From an uncultured Planctomycetaceae bacterium (GTDB lineage: Bacteria; Planctomycetota; Planctomycetia; Planctomycetales; Planctomycetaceae): a stretch of 64,000 bases of DNA. The notes beneath the pieces are model-generated. The model made no database searches. It saw only the letters and a list, made by a program, of their open reading frames with translations, and was not told where the DNA came from. Positions 54,545-64,000 of this stretch are shown piece after piece. The translations under genes were made by a program, and so were the position numbers. Numbering within the stretch: position 1 is the stretch's first letter; each line of letters begins with the position of its first letter. The DNA is taken from positions 186,001 through 250,000 of the forward strand of contig CALSLT010000014.1 in the NCBI GenBank assembly GCA_943787265.1. Reading direction: 5' to 3'.

Positions 54545-56926
54545 ATGATTCGCCCTGCCCTGCTTGTTCTTTCCATCTTTGGCTACTGCATCGCTTCATC
54601 GTCGTGCTATGCCGCGAACGCTGCCGAACAAGCTTCTTCAGTGGTCGCGCTTCTGAAAGGTAAATGCGCAGACTGTCACACCGGAGCCGACCCATCTGGC
54701 GATTTCAACCTGGCAGAATTAAGCATTCTAAGTGACGACGAAATCGGCAAACGCGACATGCAGTGGGCGAGAGTCTTTCATGTCCTGATTACCACTCAAA
54801 TGCCACCCGCAGACGCCGATCAACTGACTCGAACCGAACGCACCAAAGCGATTTCGTGGCTTCAAAGTCGGCTGGCGAAATCCGGACTGCTCAGCGAATG
54901 GGAACGCAAATCACTGTTTCCAGAATACGGCAACTATGTCGATCATTCGTCGCTCTTCGATGGCTCAGTGACCGAAGCAGGTTGGTCGCCATCCCGGTTG
55001 TGGAAGAAAAGCCCCCACATTTTCGATTCGCTTGCCGACCGCGGAATGGGATTTCGACCCGGACGATATGGAACCCGCAGTGCGAATCTGACAAAGCTGA
55101 AGCAGCCTTTCACCATCGAAGACAAAGCCGGTGTGAAAGACTTTGCCGCCATAACATTCGCCGACTCGGCCACACTCAGCACGATGGTCCGCAATGCTGA
55201 AACGTTGGTCGACAACCATCTCGCCGGAGCCATCCATCAGCGTCGCGTACTTCGAGATGGCCCGATACCCGACGATCAACTTCCGAAAGACAAAAACGGG
55301 AAACCCATTCAGCCGCGATTCCCCACGACTCCCGCTGAATTTCAAACCATAGTCCTGGAAGAAAAGCCAGCGAACGACAAACTGGTCAACTCCGCCATTA
55401 CAAGAATGTTTCAGCTTGTCATCGAGCGTGAGCCGTCCCCGGAAGAGTTCCAGAAATACCGAACTCTGATGAGAGAATGTGCGACCGAAGGTGGTCAGGT
55501 CGAAGGACTGCGTATGATGCTGATCGCTATCGCCGTCAGTCCTCCAGCCGTTTATCGCATGGAGCTTGGACAAGGCACCACCGACGAGCACGGACGGCAG
55601 TTCATAGCTCCTGCCCATCTGGCGTTTTCAATTTCGTACGCACTCACTGACCAGAAACCTGACCAGACGTTGCTGGAATCTGCACGCGATGGTCGGCTGC
55701 AATCACGGGACGATGTCGCTCGCGAGGTCGCTCGATACTGGGACGACCCATCCATCGACAAGCCCCGAATTCTTAGGTTCTTTCACGAGTTCTTCGGCTA
55801 CGACGCGGCTCCCGACGTCTTCAAGGATGAGGCCCGCTTTGGCAAGGATTATCGAAAGGTTCCCGAACGACTCGTCGAGGATGCGGACACACTCGTTCTG
55901 CACATTGTTGAACAGGATCAGAATGTGCTGGTCGAGCTGTTGACCACTGAGAAGTATTTTGTCTCGCATTCCGGCGATAACGAAGAGGAACGCGAGATAC
56001 ACCAGGCGCTCCAGAAGTTTTACGACTATTACAAAGACAAACCCTGGCGAGACTTTCCCTACAAAGTTCCTGAAGAACACATGACCTATGTCCGATCCAT
56101 TCACAAACTCTTCACACATGCCAATGGCAATGTCACGAAACGATGGATGAAGTATCTGGAGCAGTGTGACAAGGCTGGAATCAGTCATATGCCAATGGGA
56201 GGAGCTCGGTCGAGCGGACGAGACTACATCACCACTTACAACCTGGACGAAAAGTCGTTCAGTTATCCCGTCGAGCAACCCTTTGCACTGGCTCCGAAAG
56301 AACGCATCGGCATCCTGATGCATCCCGCCTGGCTGATCGCACACTCGCTCAACCTGGACAACGATCCGATTCGTCGAGGCAAGTGGATTCGGGAAAGGCT
56401 ACTGGCGGACACCGTGCCGGAACTTCCCATCACCGTCGACGCAAGGATTCCGGAAGACCCACAGAAAACGCTTCGCGAACGATTCGCTGTCACGCGCCAG
56501 CAGGAGTGCTGGCGGTGCCACATTAAGATGAACCCCCTAGGTATGCCTTTCGAGCTGTTTGACGATTTCGGTCGACATCGTTCAAAAGAGAAACTGCCTG
56601 CCAAAGGTCAGACTCGCCCCGTCAACACCACAGGCATCCTTGAAGGGACTGGAGATTCCGACCTGGACGGTAACGTCACCAATCCAATGGAACTGATGCA
56701 TCGTCTGGCAAAATCCGAACGAGTTCGGCAGTCTTTTGTTCGACACGCGTTCCGATATTGGATGGGACGAAATGAAAGAATCAGCGATTTCCAAACCCTG
56801 ATTCAGGCCGATAAAGCCTATGTCACATCAGGTGGAAGCTTTCGTGCTCTTGTGCTTTCATTGCTTACTTCCGACTCATTCCTGTATCGCAAAGCGGATA
56901 TTTCAGCACACAATGCCTCAAAGTGA
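54545..56926 (+). CDS. DUF1592/DUF1588/DUF1585 cytochrome
   Basis: 793 residues, ATG at 54545. Signal peptide; haem motif CADCH (residues 41-45); the middle has the DUF1592 block (SPPAVYRMEL), then DUF1588 with a second CxxCH (CWRCHIKMNPLGMPFE, about residue 655) and a DUF1585-type end (RQSFVRHAFRYWMGRNE). It is the other major planctomycete cytochrome architecture, usually paired with DUF1552 proteins, exactly as here (next gene after 42 bases). Function not established; extracytoplasmic. Confidence 0.92.
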   Translation: MIRPALLVLSIFGYCIASSSCYAANAAEQASSVVALLKGKCADCHTGADPSGDFNLAELSILSDDEIGKRDMQWARVFHVLITTQMPPADADQLTRTERTKAISWLQSRLAKSGLLSEWERKSLFPEYGNYVDHSSLFDGSVTEAGWSPSRLWKKSPHIFDSLADRGMGFRPGRYGTRSANLTKLKQPFTIEDKAGVKDFAAITFADSATLSTMVRNAETLVDNHLAGAIHQRRVLRDGPIPDDQLPKDKNGKPIQPRFPTTPAEFQTIVLEEKPANDKLVNSAITRMFQLVIEREPSPEEFQKYRTLMRECATEGGQVEGLRMMLIAIAVSPPAVYRMELGQGTTDEHGRQFIAPAHLAFSISYALTDQKPDQTLLESARDGRLQSRDDVAREVARYWDDPSIDKPRILRFFHEFFGYDAAPDVFKDEARFGKDYRKVPERLVEDADTLVLHIVEQDQNVLVELLTTEKYFVSHSGDNEEEREIHQALQKFYDYYKDKPWRDFPYKVPEEHMTYVRSIHKLFTHANGNVTKRWMKYLEQCDKAGISHMPMGGARSSGRDYITTYNLDEKSFSYPVEQPFALAPKERIGILMHPAWLIAHSLNLDNDPIRRGKWIRERLLADTVPELPITVDARIPEDPQKTLRERFAVTRQQECWRCHIKMNPLGMPFELFDDFGRHRSKEKLPAKGQTRPVNTTGILEGTGDSDLDGNVTNPMELMHRLAKSERVRQSFVRHAFRYWMGRNERISDFQTLIQADKAYVTSGGSFRALVLSLLTSDSFLYRKADISAHNASK

Positions 56927-56968
56927 TAACGTGGGCTCAGCCCGCGACATTGATCAGAAAGTACGACC

Positions 56969-58371
56969 ATGAGTCAATCACGACGACAATTCCTCAAGGC
57001 GACGACGCTCGCATCCAGCAGTCTGTTGCTTCAACCGATGCTGCAAAGATTCGCCCTCGAAGCAGCAGGCGTTGAACGTTCACAAATGCCGCAGCGATTT
57101 GTCTTCGTCATAAAGGCCAGTGGGGTCATTCCCGAGAAGCTTGAACCATCGAATCTGCAGGACATGCTCAAGGACAAAACTAAGTCCGTAAATGCATCAC
57201 TGGCAGACTGCACGCTGTCGGAAACCTTGAAACCACTCGAAGCCTTCAAAGATAAGCTATCGATTATCCAGGGGCTGTCAGGAAAAATGTGCCGCCCTGG
57301 GCATTCAAGCTGGTTCGGCGCATTGGGTGTTTACAAGACGGGAGGCGAACATAACTCCGGTGTGATTCTCCGAGCGACCGCTGATGCTGAACTAGCTCGC
57401 CTGTTTCCGTCGCCATTCAATCACGTTGGGTTGGCCCTTCGCGGCAAGGTAATGGGCAAGGAAACCGAAGGAACGCTCTATCCAGGAATCACAGCCCTGG
57501 GGCCGGGTCGCGAATTGCCGTTCCAGGCGAGTCCCGACATCGCTTACCAGCAACTCTTCGGCAGCGCGGTTGCCAGTGACCAGACAGCGAAGGTCCGGTA
57601 CGGGCTGAAGTCAAATCTTCTGGACTTCATGGTTCGAGACATCCAGGACTTGAATCGAAAGTTGCCCGGAACACGAGCGAGAGAAAATGGGGCACTACCT
57701 GAATGCGTTCGAAGAATTGCAGCTTCGCCGCGAACGACTCGGTGCCATGTCAGATCGTATCCGTGAATCCGCGCCGGATTTTTCCGATCGATTCACCTCG
57801 AAACGACCGACGATTCGCCAACAGGCACACGTCGACCTGACAGCCGCCGCGCTGATCTCGGGAATCACCAACGTCGTGACTCTCCGACTGGACAATATCA
57901 GTACAACCTACGACGACCTCGGTCTGTCCGAACGAAGCGTCCACGGAATTGGACACAAGGAAATCTGCAACGGAAAATCCAGTGAGGAAGCACGCGACAT
58001 CATTCGCCTTCATCACATGAAGCTGCTGGCCGATCTGGCCGGGCAACTGCAAGCTGTCCCCGAAGCGGATGGAACGTTGCTCGACAACACCGCCATCATC
58101 TACCTCAGTGATTCCGGCAACGCGCACCACGGCAACTTGAGCGAATGGCCGATGCTTGTGCTCGGAGGTTGTGGCGGCCGCTTGAGCTCGGTCGGTCGCT
58201 ATGTGCAGTTCCCAGGACTACGGCCAGAAGGGACACCAGACGATCGGAAACTGGTACACGACACTGCTCAATGCCTACGGCAACCCGGTCAAACACTACG
58301 GCAATCTGGATTTGACGCTCCAGAAAAACGGCGTCCCACACAGCGGAGCCATCGCCGAACTGATCGCATAG
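56969..58371 (+). pseudogene. DUF1552 protein gene with two frameshifts
   Basis: Starts at ATG 56969 with the Tat-type leader SRRQFLKATTLASS. The frame leaves the coding sense near 57672, and the sense resumes one base further on (GHYLNAFEELQ). Removing a single C at about 57673 restores a smooth GTEREKMGHYL. A second shift lies at about 58211: removing one G gives DYGQKGHQTIGNWYTTLLNA, which runs to the stop TAG at 58369-58371. The reconstructed protein has full DUF1552 length and would be the partner of the cytochrome upstream. Either true pseudogenisation or two base-insertion sequencing errors. Confidence 0.85.
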
Positions 58372-58425
58372 AGTGTTTTCACGGCGTCGTGAATACGCAA
58401 GACGGGAACGGAATCGTCAGACAGG

Positions 58426-60389
58426 TCAACCAGAAGCTGGTGATCTGCTCTGCGAACAGACGTGAAGCTTCCAGACTACGGGCGTGAGCTTGCGTTCTCC
58501 GACCAACGCAGACCTGCGAAACTGCGGCGGCGTTCCCTTCCAGCCAGCGCCCACCAGACGCGGCTTGCCGTCCTGGCCTCGCCCCGGCCGAAGATGCTCG
58601 GCCGGCGACAGCTTCAAACGTCGAACTTCATGCCACTCAGCGAGAGCTTCGTCGTTGTAGTTTCGAAAGTCATTCAGTTTGAGAATGACCTTCTGCGATA
58701 CCTCGCCACCATCGACCATTACTTCGGCAGCGTACTCGTCGAGCAGCACGACGAGTCTGTTGTGCTCAGCAGCCTGCAATTCAAGAATAAGGTCTGCGCC
58801 CGGCGGAGCTCTTCCAAACATCGTCGTAGAGCTTGTGCGTCGTGCGAGCCCACTCGGCGGGACGGTAAGTGAACCATTCCTTTTCCCAATCGCCTTCAAA
58901 GTCCTCGATCACATTCGACGGTTTGCGAGTCGCCCGTACTCCCGCGCTGGCGAGTTCATCTGCCGTCCTCATCGTCAGCAACGACGACACGTTAAATGAG
59001 TTCGCCGTGTAGCTTCCGTAGTAGTACCCCGCGCCCTGAGACCGGCTCGTCGAGTGCGTACCGTACGTTGGCGTAGACCCACAGAGGTTTGTCACGGCTG
59101 CTCAGATGGTAGCGATGCGGCCCAGACGCCACCGGTGCCTTTTGCAGCGGCGTGATGCCAGAATCGGTGCATCGAATTCTCGTGTGGATCGCGTCCCGCG
59201 ACGCCGTGCTGCGTATAGAAAATATCGACTGACAGAATGGGCATCGACTGATCAGGGTTGACCGTAACGATCGGAACGCCGTCGTCGTTCTTTAAGGTTA
59301 AGTCGGTCTCGGGCGTTGCCGGAAATTCAAACGAGTTTTGCAGATGCTGGTCGAACCAGAGTTGCGTGGCGACTTCGTAGTCGGCGGTATCCTGATGGTT
59401 GTGGTGCGGCGAGCAGGTGACTCGCCAGTCTTTCGTCGCAATCTCATTGATTGAATCCGGCAGGTCGCCGATTCGGCCATGAAAATCGTTGGCAGGACTC
59501 AGAAAGATGATCGGACATTTAATCTTCTTAAGACTGACATCGTCTCCGATCGTCGCCCGAAAGAGCGGACTGTCGCTGTAACGATCGCTGATGCCGCCGC
59601 AAGACGGCACGGCCGCTTTAACTCGCGAATCAAACGCCGTCATGACAGTCAGTTTGCCCCCCATCGAATGGCCGTAGACTCCGAGTCTGTCAGGATCAAC
59701 TTCCGGCTGCTGCTCAAGAAATGTCAACGCCCTTCGAGCGGCCAATGCACACCAGAAACCAGCCGCTGTTGCGAGGAGACTCGACCTTGTCGAGCGTCCA
59801 CGCTGCCGGTTGTGCACTCGGAAAATGATTTCCCTTGTTTCGGCCGGGAGCGTGGTAGCCGTCAAGCGCCCCCCCAGTCCGTGGTCAACTTGTAGTTGGG
59901 ATGATCTGTTTTGCCTTCCCAGAACAATTTGACTTCGTTCGGTGAGACCGCATAAACCAGGTGCGCTGATTCGCCCCGCCCACGCGATCGACACAGTGGC
60001 ATAACTGCGCTTCGCATTCGTCAGACACGCTTTGTAATCGGCGTACTGGCCGCCACCATGAATCTGGACGAGTCCAGGCAAACTTCGTTCCTGTCCGGGT
60101 CGAGTCGACAGGAAAACCCGTAAACCGCCGCCAACTGTGCCTTCTTGCCTTTGAAGACACCGATGCGGAATCGCACGATCCGCAGCAGGACATCGTCTTC
60201 CCGCCACTCCTTAAGAACCTCAACTTCCAATGGCTCAGCACAAGGATCAAATCCCGCCCACATCTCTTCAAAGTTCTGCGGAGCGTGCCCACCCGTCAAC
60301 AATGGAAGTGTCTCGGCCTCGATAGCGGAGACATTCGCAGCACCACCGAGGATGACAACAGCGGCCAGTAGTAAGTTCATGAATCTCAT
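58426..60389 (-). pseudogene. Acetyl-esterase/dienelactone-hydrolase-like gene with many frameshifts
   Basis: The start is the ATG at 60389, with a signal peptide (LLLAAVVILGGAANVSA). Coding sense jumps between frames, yet joins up into one protein: LPGLVQIHGGGQY, an ALDGYHAPGRNKGNHFPS segment, the nucleophile motif GVYGHSMGGKLTV, FLSPANDFHGRI, and a C-terminal region to 58426. At least five breaks (near 60110-60090, 59960, 59880, 59760, 59090 and 59045) are mostly resolved by removing one base each. It looks like a secreted carbohydrate esterase. Could be a decayed gene or a low-quality assembly stretch. Confidence 0.75.
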
Positions 60390-61029
60390 CGTGACTCTAC
60401 CACTTTTCAATTCGAACCGATTGCGGCAACAAGACTGCGGAGCGAGGAAAAACGCACCGACTCCCGCGTGAAAGGCAAGTCGGCATGCAGTGCCCGGCAA
60501 TACAGAGTGATCAACGGCACGGCGTCTCGTCTGGCCAGTAATTCCGTCACCCATATTCGCATGATAGAAGATTTCGCCCGATAGGTACTGCCCGACCCAC
60601 GCATTGATTCAGCTATAGCCCGTTCTACTAATTTCATCTGCGAAGTCACAGAATCCAACTAAACTCCCCGATTCAAAAAAACGCACGCTAATGACGTTGA
60701 TCAAACCTGACATACGAAATTGAGTTTTCGAAACAAAAAAGTGGATCCAAAACGAGCCTCAATGATTGAAACATTGCAATCCGACCAGGACGGCCGTCAG
60801 TCATCGCCCCCACTGTAATGGCAAATGGCCTGAGTCCACGAAATTCGTCGGGGCCAGAGACCGACGCCGGATCATGCCAATTCGAAATTACTTTGTGCAA
60901 CTCAATAGGGGGCAACTTGCATTTGATGGATGTCAGCCATCAGCGTTCGTCGAAAGAACACAATCACGGCATTCTGATTTATTTCGAAATTCTGGCGTTA
61001 AATTTTCAGGGGAGCGGTAGCGGTCCGGT
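60390..61029. other. Intergenic region before the sigma factor gene
   Basis: About 640 bases, A/T-rich near 60670-60740. I see no gene, RNA or repeat of note; the only clear signal is GGGGAGCGG upstream of the sigma factor ATG. The upstream gene (minus) and the sigma gene (plus) diverge, so their promoters are here. Confidence 0.45.
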
Positions 61030-61737
61030 ATGGCTGATCAATCTGACGCGCAAATTGACACTCCTGACCCGCATGAGACGTTTTTGCGGCTGTGGATGCG
61101 GCATGAGTCTGAGTTGCGGGCGTTTGTGCGGTCCTGCTGCCCGAAGGCTCAGGAAGTGGACGACGTGATGCAGGAAGTCAGCGTCGCGGCTTTGCGGAAG
61201 TTCTCGACGCTTGATGACCATGCGGCGTTCGGGCCGTGGGCCTGTCTGATCGCTCGGTACGAGTTACTTACGGCTCGGCGTCGGTATGCCCGGGATCGGC
61301 TGGTGCTGGCGGAAGATGTCATCGGGCTGCTGGTCGACGAAGGGGCTCAGGAGCTGTCGTTGCGTCGAAGGCAACTGCGGGCTCTGGATCGGTGCATTGA
61401 AAAGCTGCCGCGCGAGCGACGGGAACTGGCTCTCGCCGCTTATGCGAAGGACACAACCATTCGCGAAATGGCCGGGCAGCTCAAGCGGACGGAAGACTCG
61501 CTGTATCAACTCCTCGCGCGGATTCGGATGGAGTTGCATCGCTGTATGACGCTGGCTCTGGCCGGCGATGATTCAACCACGCAAAGAATGGTTCCGCTCT
61601 TCTGCGCAATTGATCGACATCGTGCCAACCTTATTGGACGTCGCCGGAGCGACCCACCCCGAGCAATTCAACAGAAACGCCATCCCCGCACTCGATGGAA
61701 TCTCGTTGCGCCCGGCCTTTACGGGCGACCGACTTGA
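61030..61737 (+). CDS. ECF sigma factor, 3' end replaced
   Basis: ATG at 61030 with GGGGAGCGG upstream. Residues 1-180 are a planctomycete-type ECF sigma factor: region 2 (LRAFVRSCCPKAQEVDDVMQ and the FGPWACLIARYE core) and region 4 (LPRERRELALAAYAKDTTIREMA then a helix-turn-helix). Normal proteins of this type end near here. After LHRCMTLALAGDDS the frame continues for about 55 residues that are the wrong-frame translation of a sulfatase tail. The sigma domains are probably intact and could work; the tail is likely nonsense. No anti-sigma gene follows. Confidence 0.8.
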   Translation: MADQSDAQIDTPDPHETFLRLWMRHESELRAFVRSCCPKAQEVDDVMQEVSVAALRKFSTLDDHAAFGPWACLIARYELLTARRRYARDRLVLAEDVIGLLVDEGAQELSLRRRQLRALDRCIEKLPRERRELALAAYAKDTTIREMAGQLKRTEDSLYQLLARIRMELHRCMTLALAGDDSTTQRMVPLFCAIDRHRANLIGRRRSDPPRAIQQKRHPRTRWNLVAPGLYGRPT

Positions 61738-61996
61738 CCGTAGTGAGCCAATTTGTGTGGAACATGAAAACAACGCCTTTGTTCGCGACGGTGACTGGAA
61801 ACTGGTTGGCCGTGGCGTTTCACCGGCTGCTGGCATCGTCCATGCCAAGTGGGAACTGTACAACATCGCCAACGATCGCACGGAAACCACCGATCTCGCA
61901 AAATCGCATCCAGCTTTAGTTAAAAAGATGTCCGACTACTGGGCGGTATGGGCCAAGCGTGTCAATGTCTACCCGAAAGCATCACGTAAACGGTAG
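61590..61996 (+). pseudogene. Sulfatase C-terminal fragment
   Basis: Reading one frame on from the sigma factor, AQLIDIVPTLLDVAG begins abruptly at about 61590 and runs through DGDWKLVGRG and WELYNIANDRTETTDLA to the stop at 61996. This is the last 130 or so residues of a type I sulfatase; the catalytic part with the formylglycine motif is missing and is not found nearby. The 61568 ATG is chance. A deletion or rearrangement fusing two genes explains it best. Confidence 0.8.
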
Positions 61997-62309
61997 CGGC
62001 TGTCTCCTGATGTTGAATCTGCACTGCGAAGGCCCTCGACCTCGGCTGGCTATTATGTGTGATCGTATCCGTGGTGACATATCGCCTCCGTGGATCTAGT
62101 TGCCCCCGGTATCCTACCGAGTTGCTCACTGGCGATTGCCTCTCACTGTTGAAGGCATTCTGCCCGAATGGGCAGATAACAGGTACGGGGCTGCAACGGC
62201 TCGCGACAAATCTGTTTGCACTGATAATACTTCGCATTTGACGGATGTCGTCGAATGCGTGAACTTGGCGACCAGCATCATCCTCACCCCAGACCAACAA
62301 GAAGCAACT
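61997..62309. other. Intergenic region before the PQQ propeller gene
   Basis: About 310 bases. The frame of the next gene is open back to 62100, but that stretch lacks export-type or domain features, so it is treated as non-coding. No terminator or RNA was recognised. Confidence 0.4.
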
Positions 62310-63602
62310 ATGAGGCGCAGAACAGGTTTCTTATTTCATCTTCGCGGAACACCGATACTCATCGTGGCGGCTCTTCTCGTCATGCTCGTTTTCAGTTCGT
62401 CCGGCGCTGTTGCTGACGACTGGCCTCAGTTTCGCGGTCCGACAGGCGATGGTCATGGTAGCCAGGCAAAGCTTCCTCTCGAATGGGACGAAGAGACGAA
62501 TGTGGCCTGGAAAGTCACGGTGCCGGGACACGGGCATTCGTCGCCCGTGATCAAGGGGCAACATCTGTGGCTGACGTCTGCGCACGATGATGGCCGGCAA
62601 CTCGACGCATTGTGCTTCGATGTGGATTCAGGTGAGATTGTTCTGCGGACGACAGTGTTTGAGGATGTAAAAACTCAGCGAGTTCACAAAACGAATACTC
62701 ATGCGTCACCAACGCCCGTGACTGATCGCAATAGGGTCTTCGTACATTTTGGCAGCTACGGAACGGCGTGTATCAATGCCGAATCCGGAAAGATTCTCTG
62801 GAAGCGAAACGACCTGGTCGTCGACCACCGGCATGGTCCCGGTTCATCGCCGGTGGTTGCTGGCGATCTGGTGATTCTTCAGTTCGATGGGCTGGACCGC
62901 CAGTTCATGATTGCGTTGCATGCAAAGACGGGAGACACCGCCTGGAGTCGAGAACGCGACATCGACTACAACTCGGACAACGGTGAAAGAAAGAAGTCCT
63001 TCTGCACTCCCCTGTTGATCGAACACAATGGCCGGCAGCAGTTGGTCACAACGGCCGCAAGAGCTGCGATCTCATACGATCCCGCGTCAGGGAACGAACT
63101 GTGGCGAGTCCGATTCATTGGCGACTCAGCTACGTCACGTCCGGTTGCGACACACGATTCCGTAATTCTGACGACAAGCTGCGTTGACGCGAAAATGTTC
63201 GCCATCCGGCTGGATCGCAAAGGTGACATTACCGACACCGGAGTGACATGGCGCCTTCAGAAGGGAGTTCCACAACGGCCTTCTCCCCTGTTCGTCAAGG
63301 GGCTTCTGTATTGCATTCACGACCACGGAGTCCTCTCATGTAGAGACCCTGAAACGGGCGAAGCCGTCTGGCAGACGAGACTTGGCGGCAACTATTCAGC
63401 GTCACCTGTTTATGCAGGCGGGCGGATCTATATCGTCAGCGAATCGGGCAAGACATCCGTGCTGAAGCCGGGACGCACGTTGAACATGCTGGCTCAGAAT
63501 GAATTGGAGACAGGTTGTGTCGCGTCACCGGCTGTAGCTCACAGGTCGCTTTTTCTTCGGACGGCGAATCACCTCTATCGGATCGGCCCGCCAGACCGTT
63601 GA
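62310..63602 (+). CDS. Secreted PQQ-like beta-propeller protein
   Basis: 430 residues from the ATG at 62310 (the 70 residues readable upstream have no family character). A signal segment (LIVAALLVMLVFSSSGAVA) is followed by WPQFRGPTGDGHG, the typical opening of planctomycete PQQ-binding-like propellers. Repeated W-x-x-x blades follow (ILWKRNDL, TAWSRERD, ELWRVRFIG, AVWQTRLGG). It lacks obvious PQQ-dehydrogenase active residues. The role is probably binding or an accessory function, in the periplasm or outside. The acetylesterase gene follows 99 bases on. Confidence 0.87.
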   Translation: MRRRTGFLFHLRGTPILIVAALLVMLVFSSSGAVADDWPQFRGPTGDGHGSQAKLPLEWDEETNVAWKVTVPGHGHSSPVIKGQHLWLTSAHDDGRQLDALCFDVDSGEIVLRTTVFEDVKTQRVHKTNTHASPTPVTDRNRVFVHFGSYGTACINAESGKILWKRNDLVVDHRHGPGSSPVVAGDLVILQFDGLDRQFMIALHAKTGDTAWSRERDIDYNSDNGERKKSFCTPLLIEHNGRQQLVTTAARAAISYDPASGNELWRVRFIGDSATSRPVATHDSVILTTSCVDAKMFAIRLDRKGDITDTGVTWRLQKGVPQRPSPLFVKGLLYCIHDHGVLSCRDPETGEAVWQTRLGGNYSASPVYAGGRIYIVSESGKTSVLKPGRTLNMLAQNELETGCVASPAVAHRSLFLRTANHLYRIGPPDR

Positions 63603-63701
63603 CGCGTTGTTGGTGCGGTCTGCATCTGTTTCGAACGCGGCGTATCCTTGCCAGGCGTGTCCGACTGGCAAACATCAGAACTCAAGAATGAATATTCAAG
63701 A

Positions 63702-64000
63702 ATGAATCGAACAACTCTGCGTTCCAGCTTCCTGTTGGTTTTGATCTTTGTGCTGGCGACATCACTGGCGCACGCGGACGTTACTCTGCCAAAGATCCTC
63801 TCCAGCAACATGGTGCTTCAACGCGATTTGCCTGTCCCCATTTGGGGAACGGCCGACTCGGATGAACAAGTCACTGTGAAGTTTGCAGGCCAGTCCAAAC
63901 AGGCAAAGGCAGACGCGGGTGGCAAATGGATGATCCGACTGGATCCGCTCGCCACATCCAACCAGGAACAGACTCTGTTTGTTGAAGGAAAGAACAAAGT
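63702..64000 (+). CDS. Sialate O-acetylesterase-like protein, 5' part only
   Basis: Starts at ATG 63702 (an ATG at 63688 gives only a five-codon frame) and runs off the right edge. Signal peptide (SFLLVLIFVLATSLAHA), then LPKILSSNMVLQRDLPVPIWG, the first jelly-roll domain of sialate O-acetylesterases, similar to that in the second half of the fusion protein at 46621-48930. The catalytic Ser motif lies outside the window. Confidence 0.85.
   Translation, partial: MNRTTLRSSFLLVLIFVLATSLAHADVTLPKILSSNMVLQRDLPVPIWGTADSDEQVTVKFAGQSKQAKADAGGKWMIRLDPLATSNQEQTLFVEGKNK

Noticed and set aside
61568..61996. Independent small gene starting at ATG 61568
   Set aside because: The translation is a sulfatase C-terminal fragment entered mid-domain; the ATG lies in sigma-gene sequence and has no ribosome binding site.
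1..64000. CRISPR array, prophage, rRNA or tRNA genes
   Set aside because: Looked for regularly spaced repeats and characteristic conserved sequences by eye; found none.

Overview
The window looks like chromosomal DNA of a planctomycete. The main evidence is repeated gene sets typical of that phylum: three planctomycete cytochrome genes (two PSCyt1/DUF1549/DUF1553, one DUF1592/1588/1585), each followed by a twin-arginine-type secreted partner (DUF1501 or DUF1552). There are also three intact secreted sulfatases, a Gfo/Idh/MocA oxidoreductase and a gluconolactonase with Tat-type leaders, and a PQQ-type beta-propeller protein. I saw no rRNA, tRNA, CRISPR array or prophage. Genus is not determined.

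Layout. 1-620: minus-strand pair of a helical (hemerythrin-like?) protein and a truncated CBS-domain gene. 621-1506: apparently non-coding. 1507-8081: sulfatase, small TPR protein, first cytochrome/DUF1501 pair. 8105-13330: large secreted unknown, PAS/GAF/receiver regulator, secreted helical protein. 13403-13483: candidate structured small RNA on the minus strand. 13668-24109: mostly housekeeping and metabolic genes (PLP decarboxylase, beta-barrel, NifU-like, EamA transporter, FabH, GNAT, ADP-ribosylglycohydrolase, esterase, methyltransferase, YaiI). 24168-33339: sulfatase, LURP-one/ABC exporter operon, PIG-L deacetylase, YqgE/AlgH, SdpI-like protein, secreted cysteine-peptidase-fold protein, dihydropteroate synthase. 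33609-36349: a membrane protein gene split by an end-truncated insertion sequence. 36581-42755: DUF2089/membrane pair, then an unusually long cytochrome and its DUF1501 partner. 42868-46491: oxidoreductase, DUF817 protein, ferredoxin-type membrane protein.

46621-64000 reads as an accessory locus for acetylated and sulfated polysaccharide. It holds a polysaccharide deacetylase/sialate O-acetylesterase fusion, a sulfatase, an alpha/beta hydrolase/metalloprotease fusion, a gluconolactonase, an ICMT-like methyltransferase, the DUF1592-type cytochrome, a DUF1552 gene, an acetyl-esterase-like gene, a PQQ propeller protein and the start of a second acetylesterase. Between about 57.6 and 60.2 kb reading frames are repeatedly broken by apparent single-base insertions. 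At about 61.59 kb an ECF sigma factor gene runs directly into the 3' end of a sulfatase gene. This stretch is either decaying or poorly assembled.

Best leads: the hydrolase/metalloprotease fusion, the sigma/sulfatase join, the frameshift cluster, the IS-split membrane gene, the candidate small RNA, the DUF2089 module with its palindromic upstream site, and the LURP-one/ABC exporter operon. All family names are from motif recognition; no database search was run.
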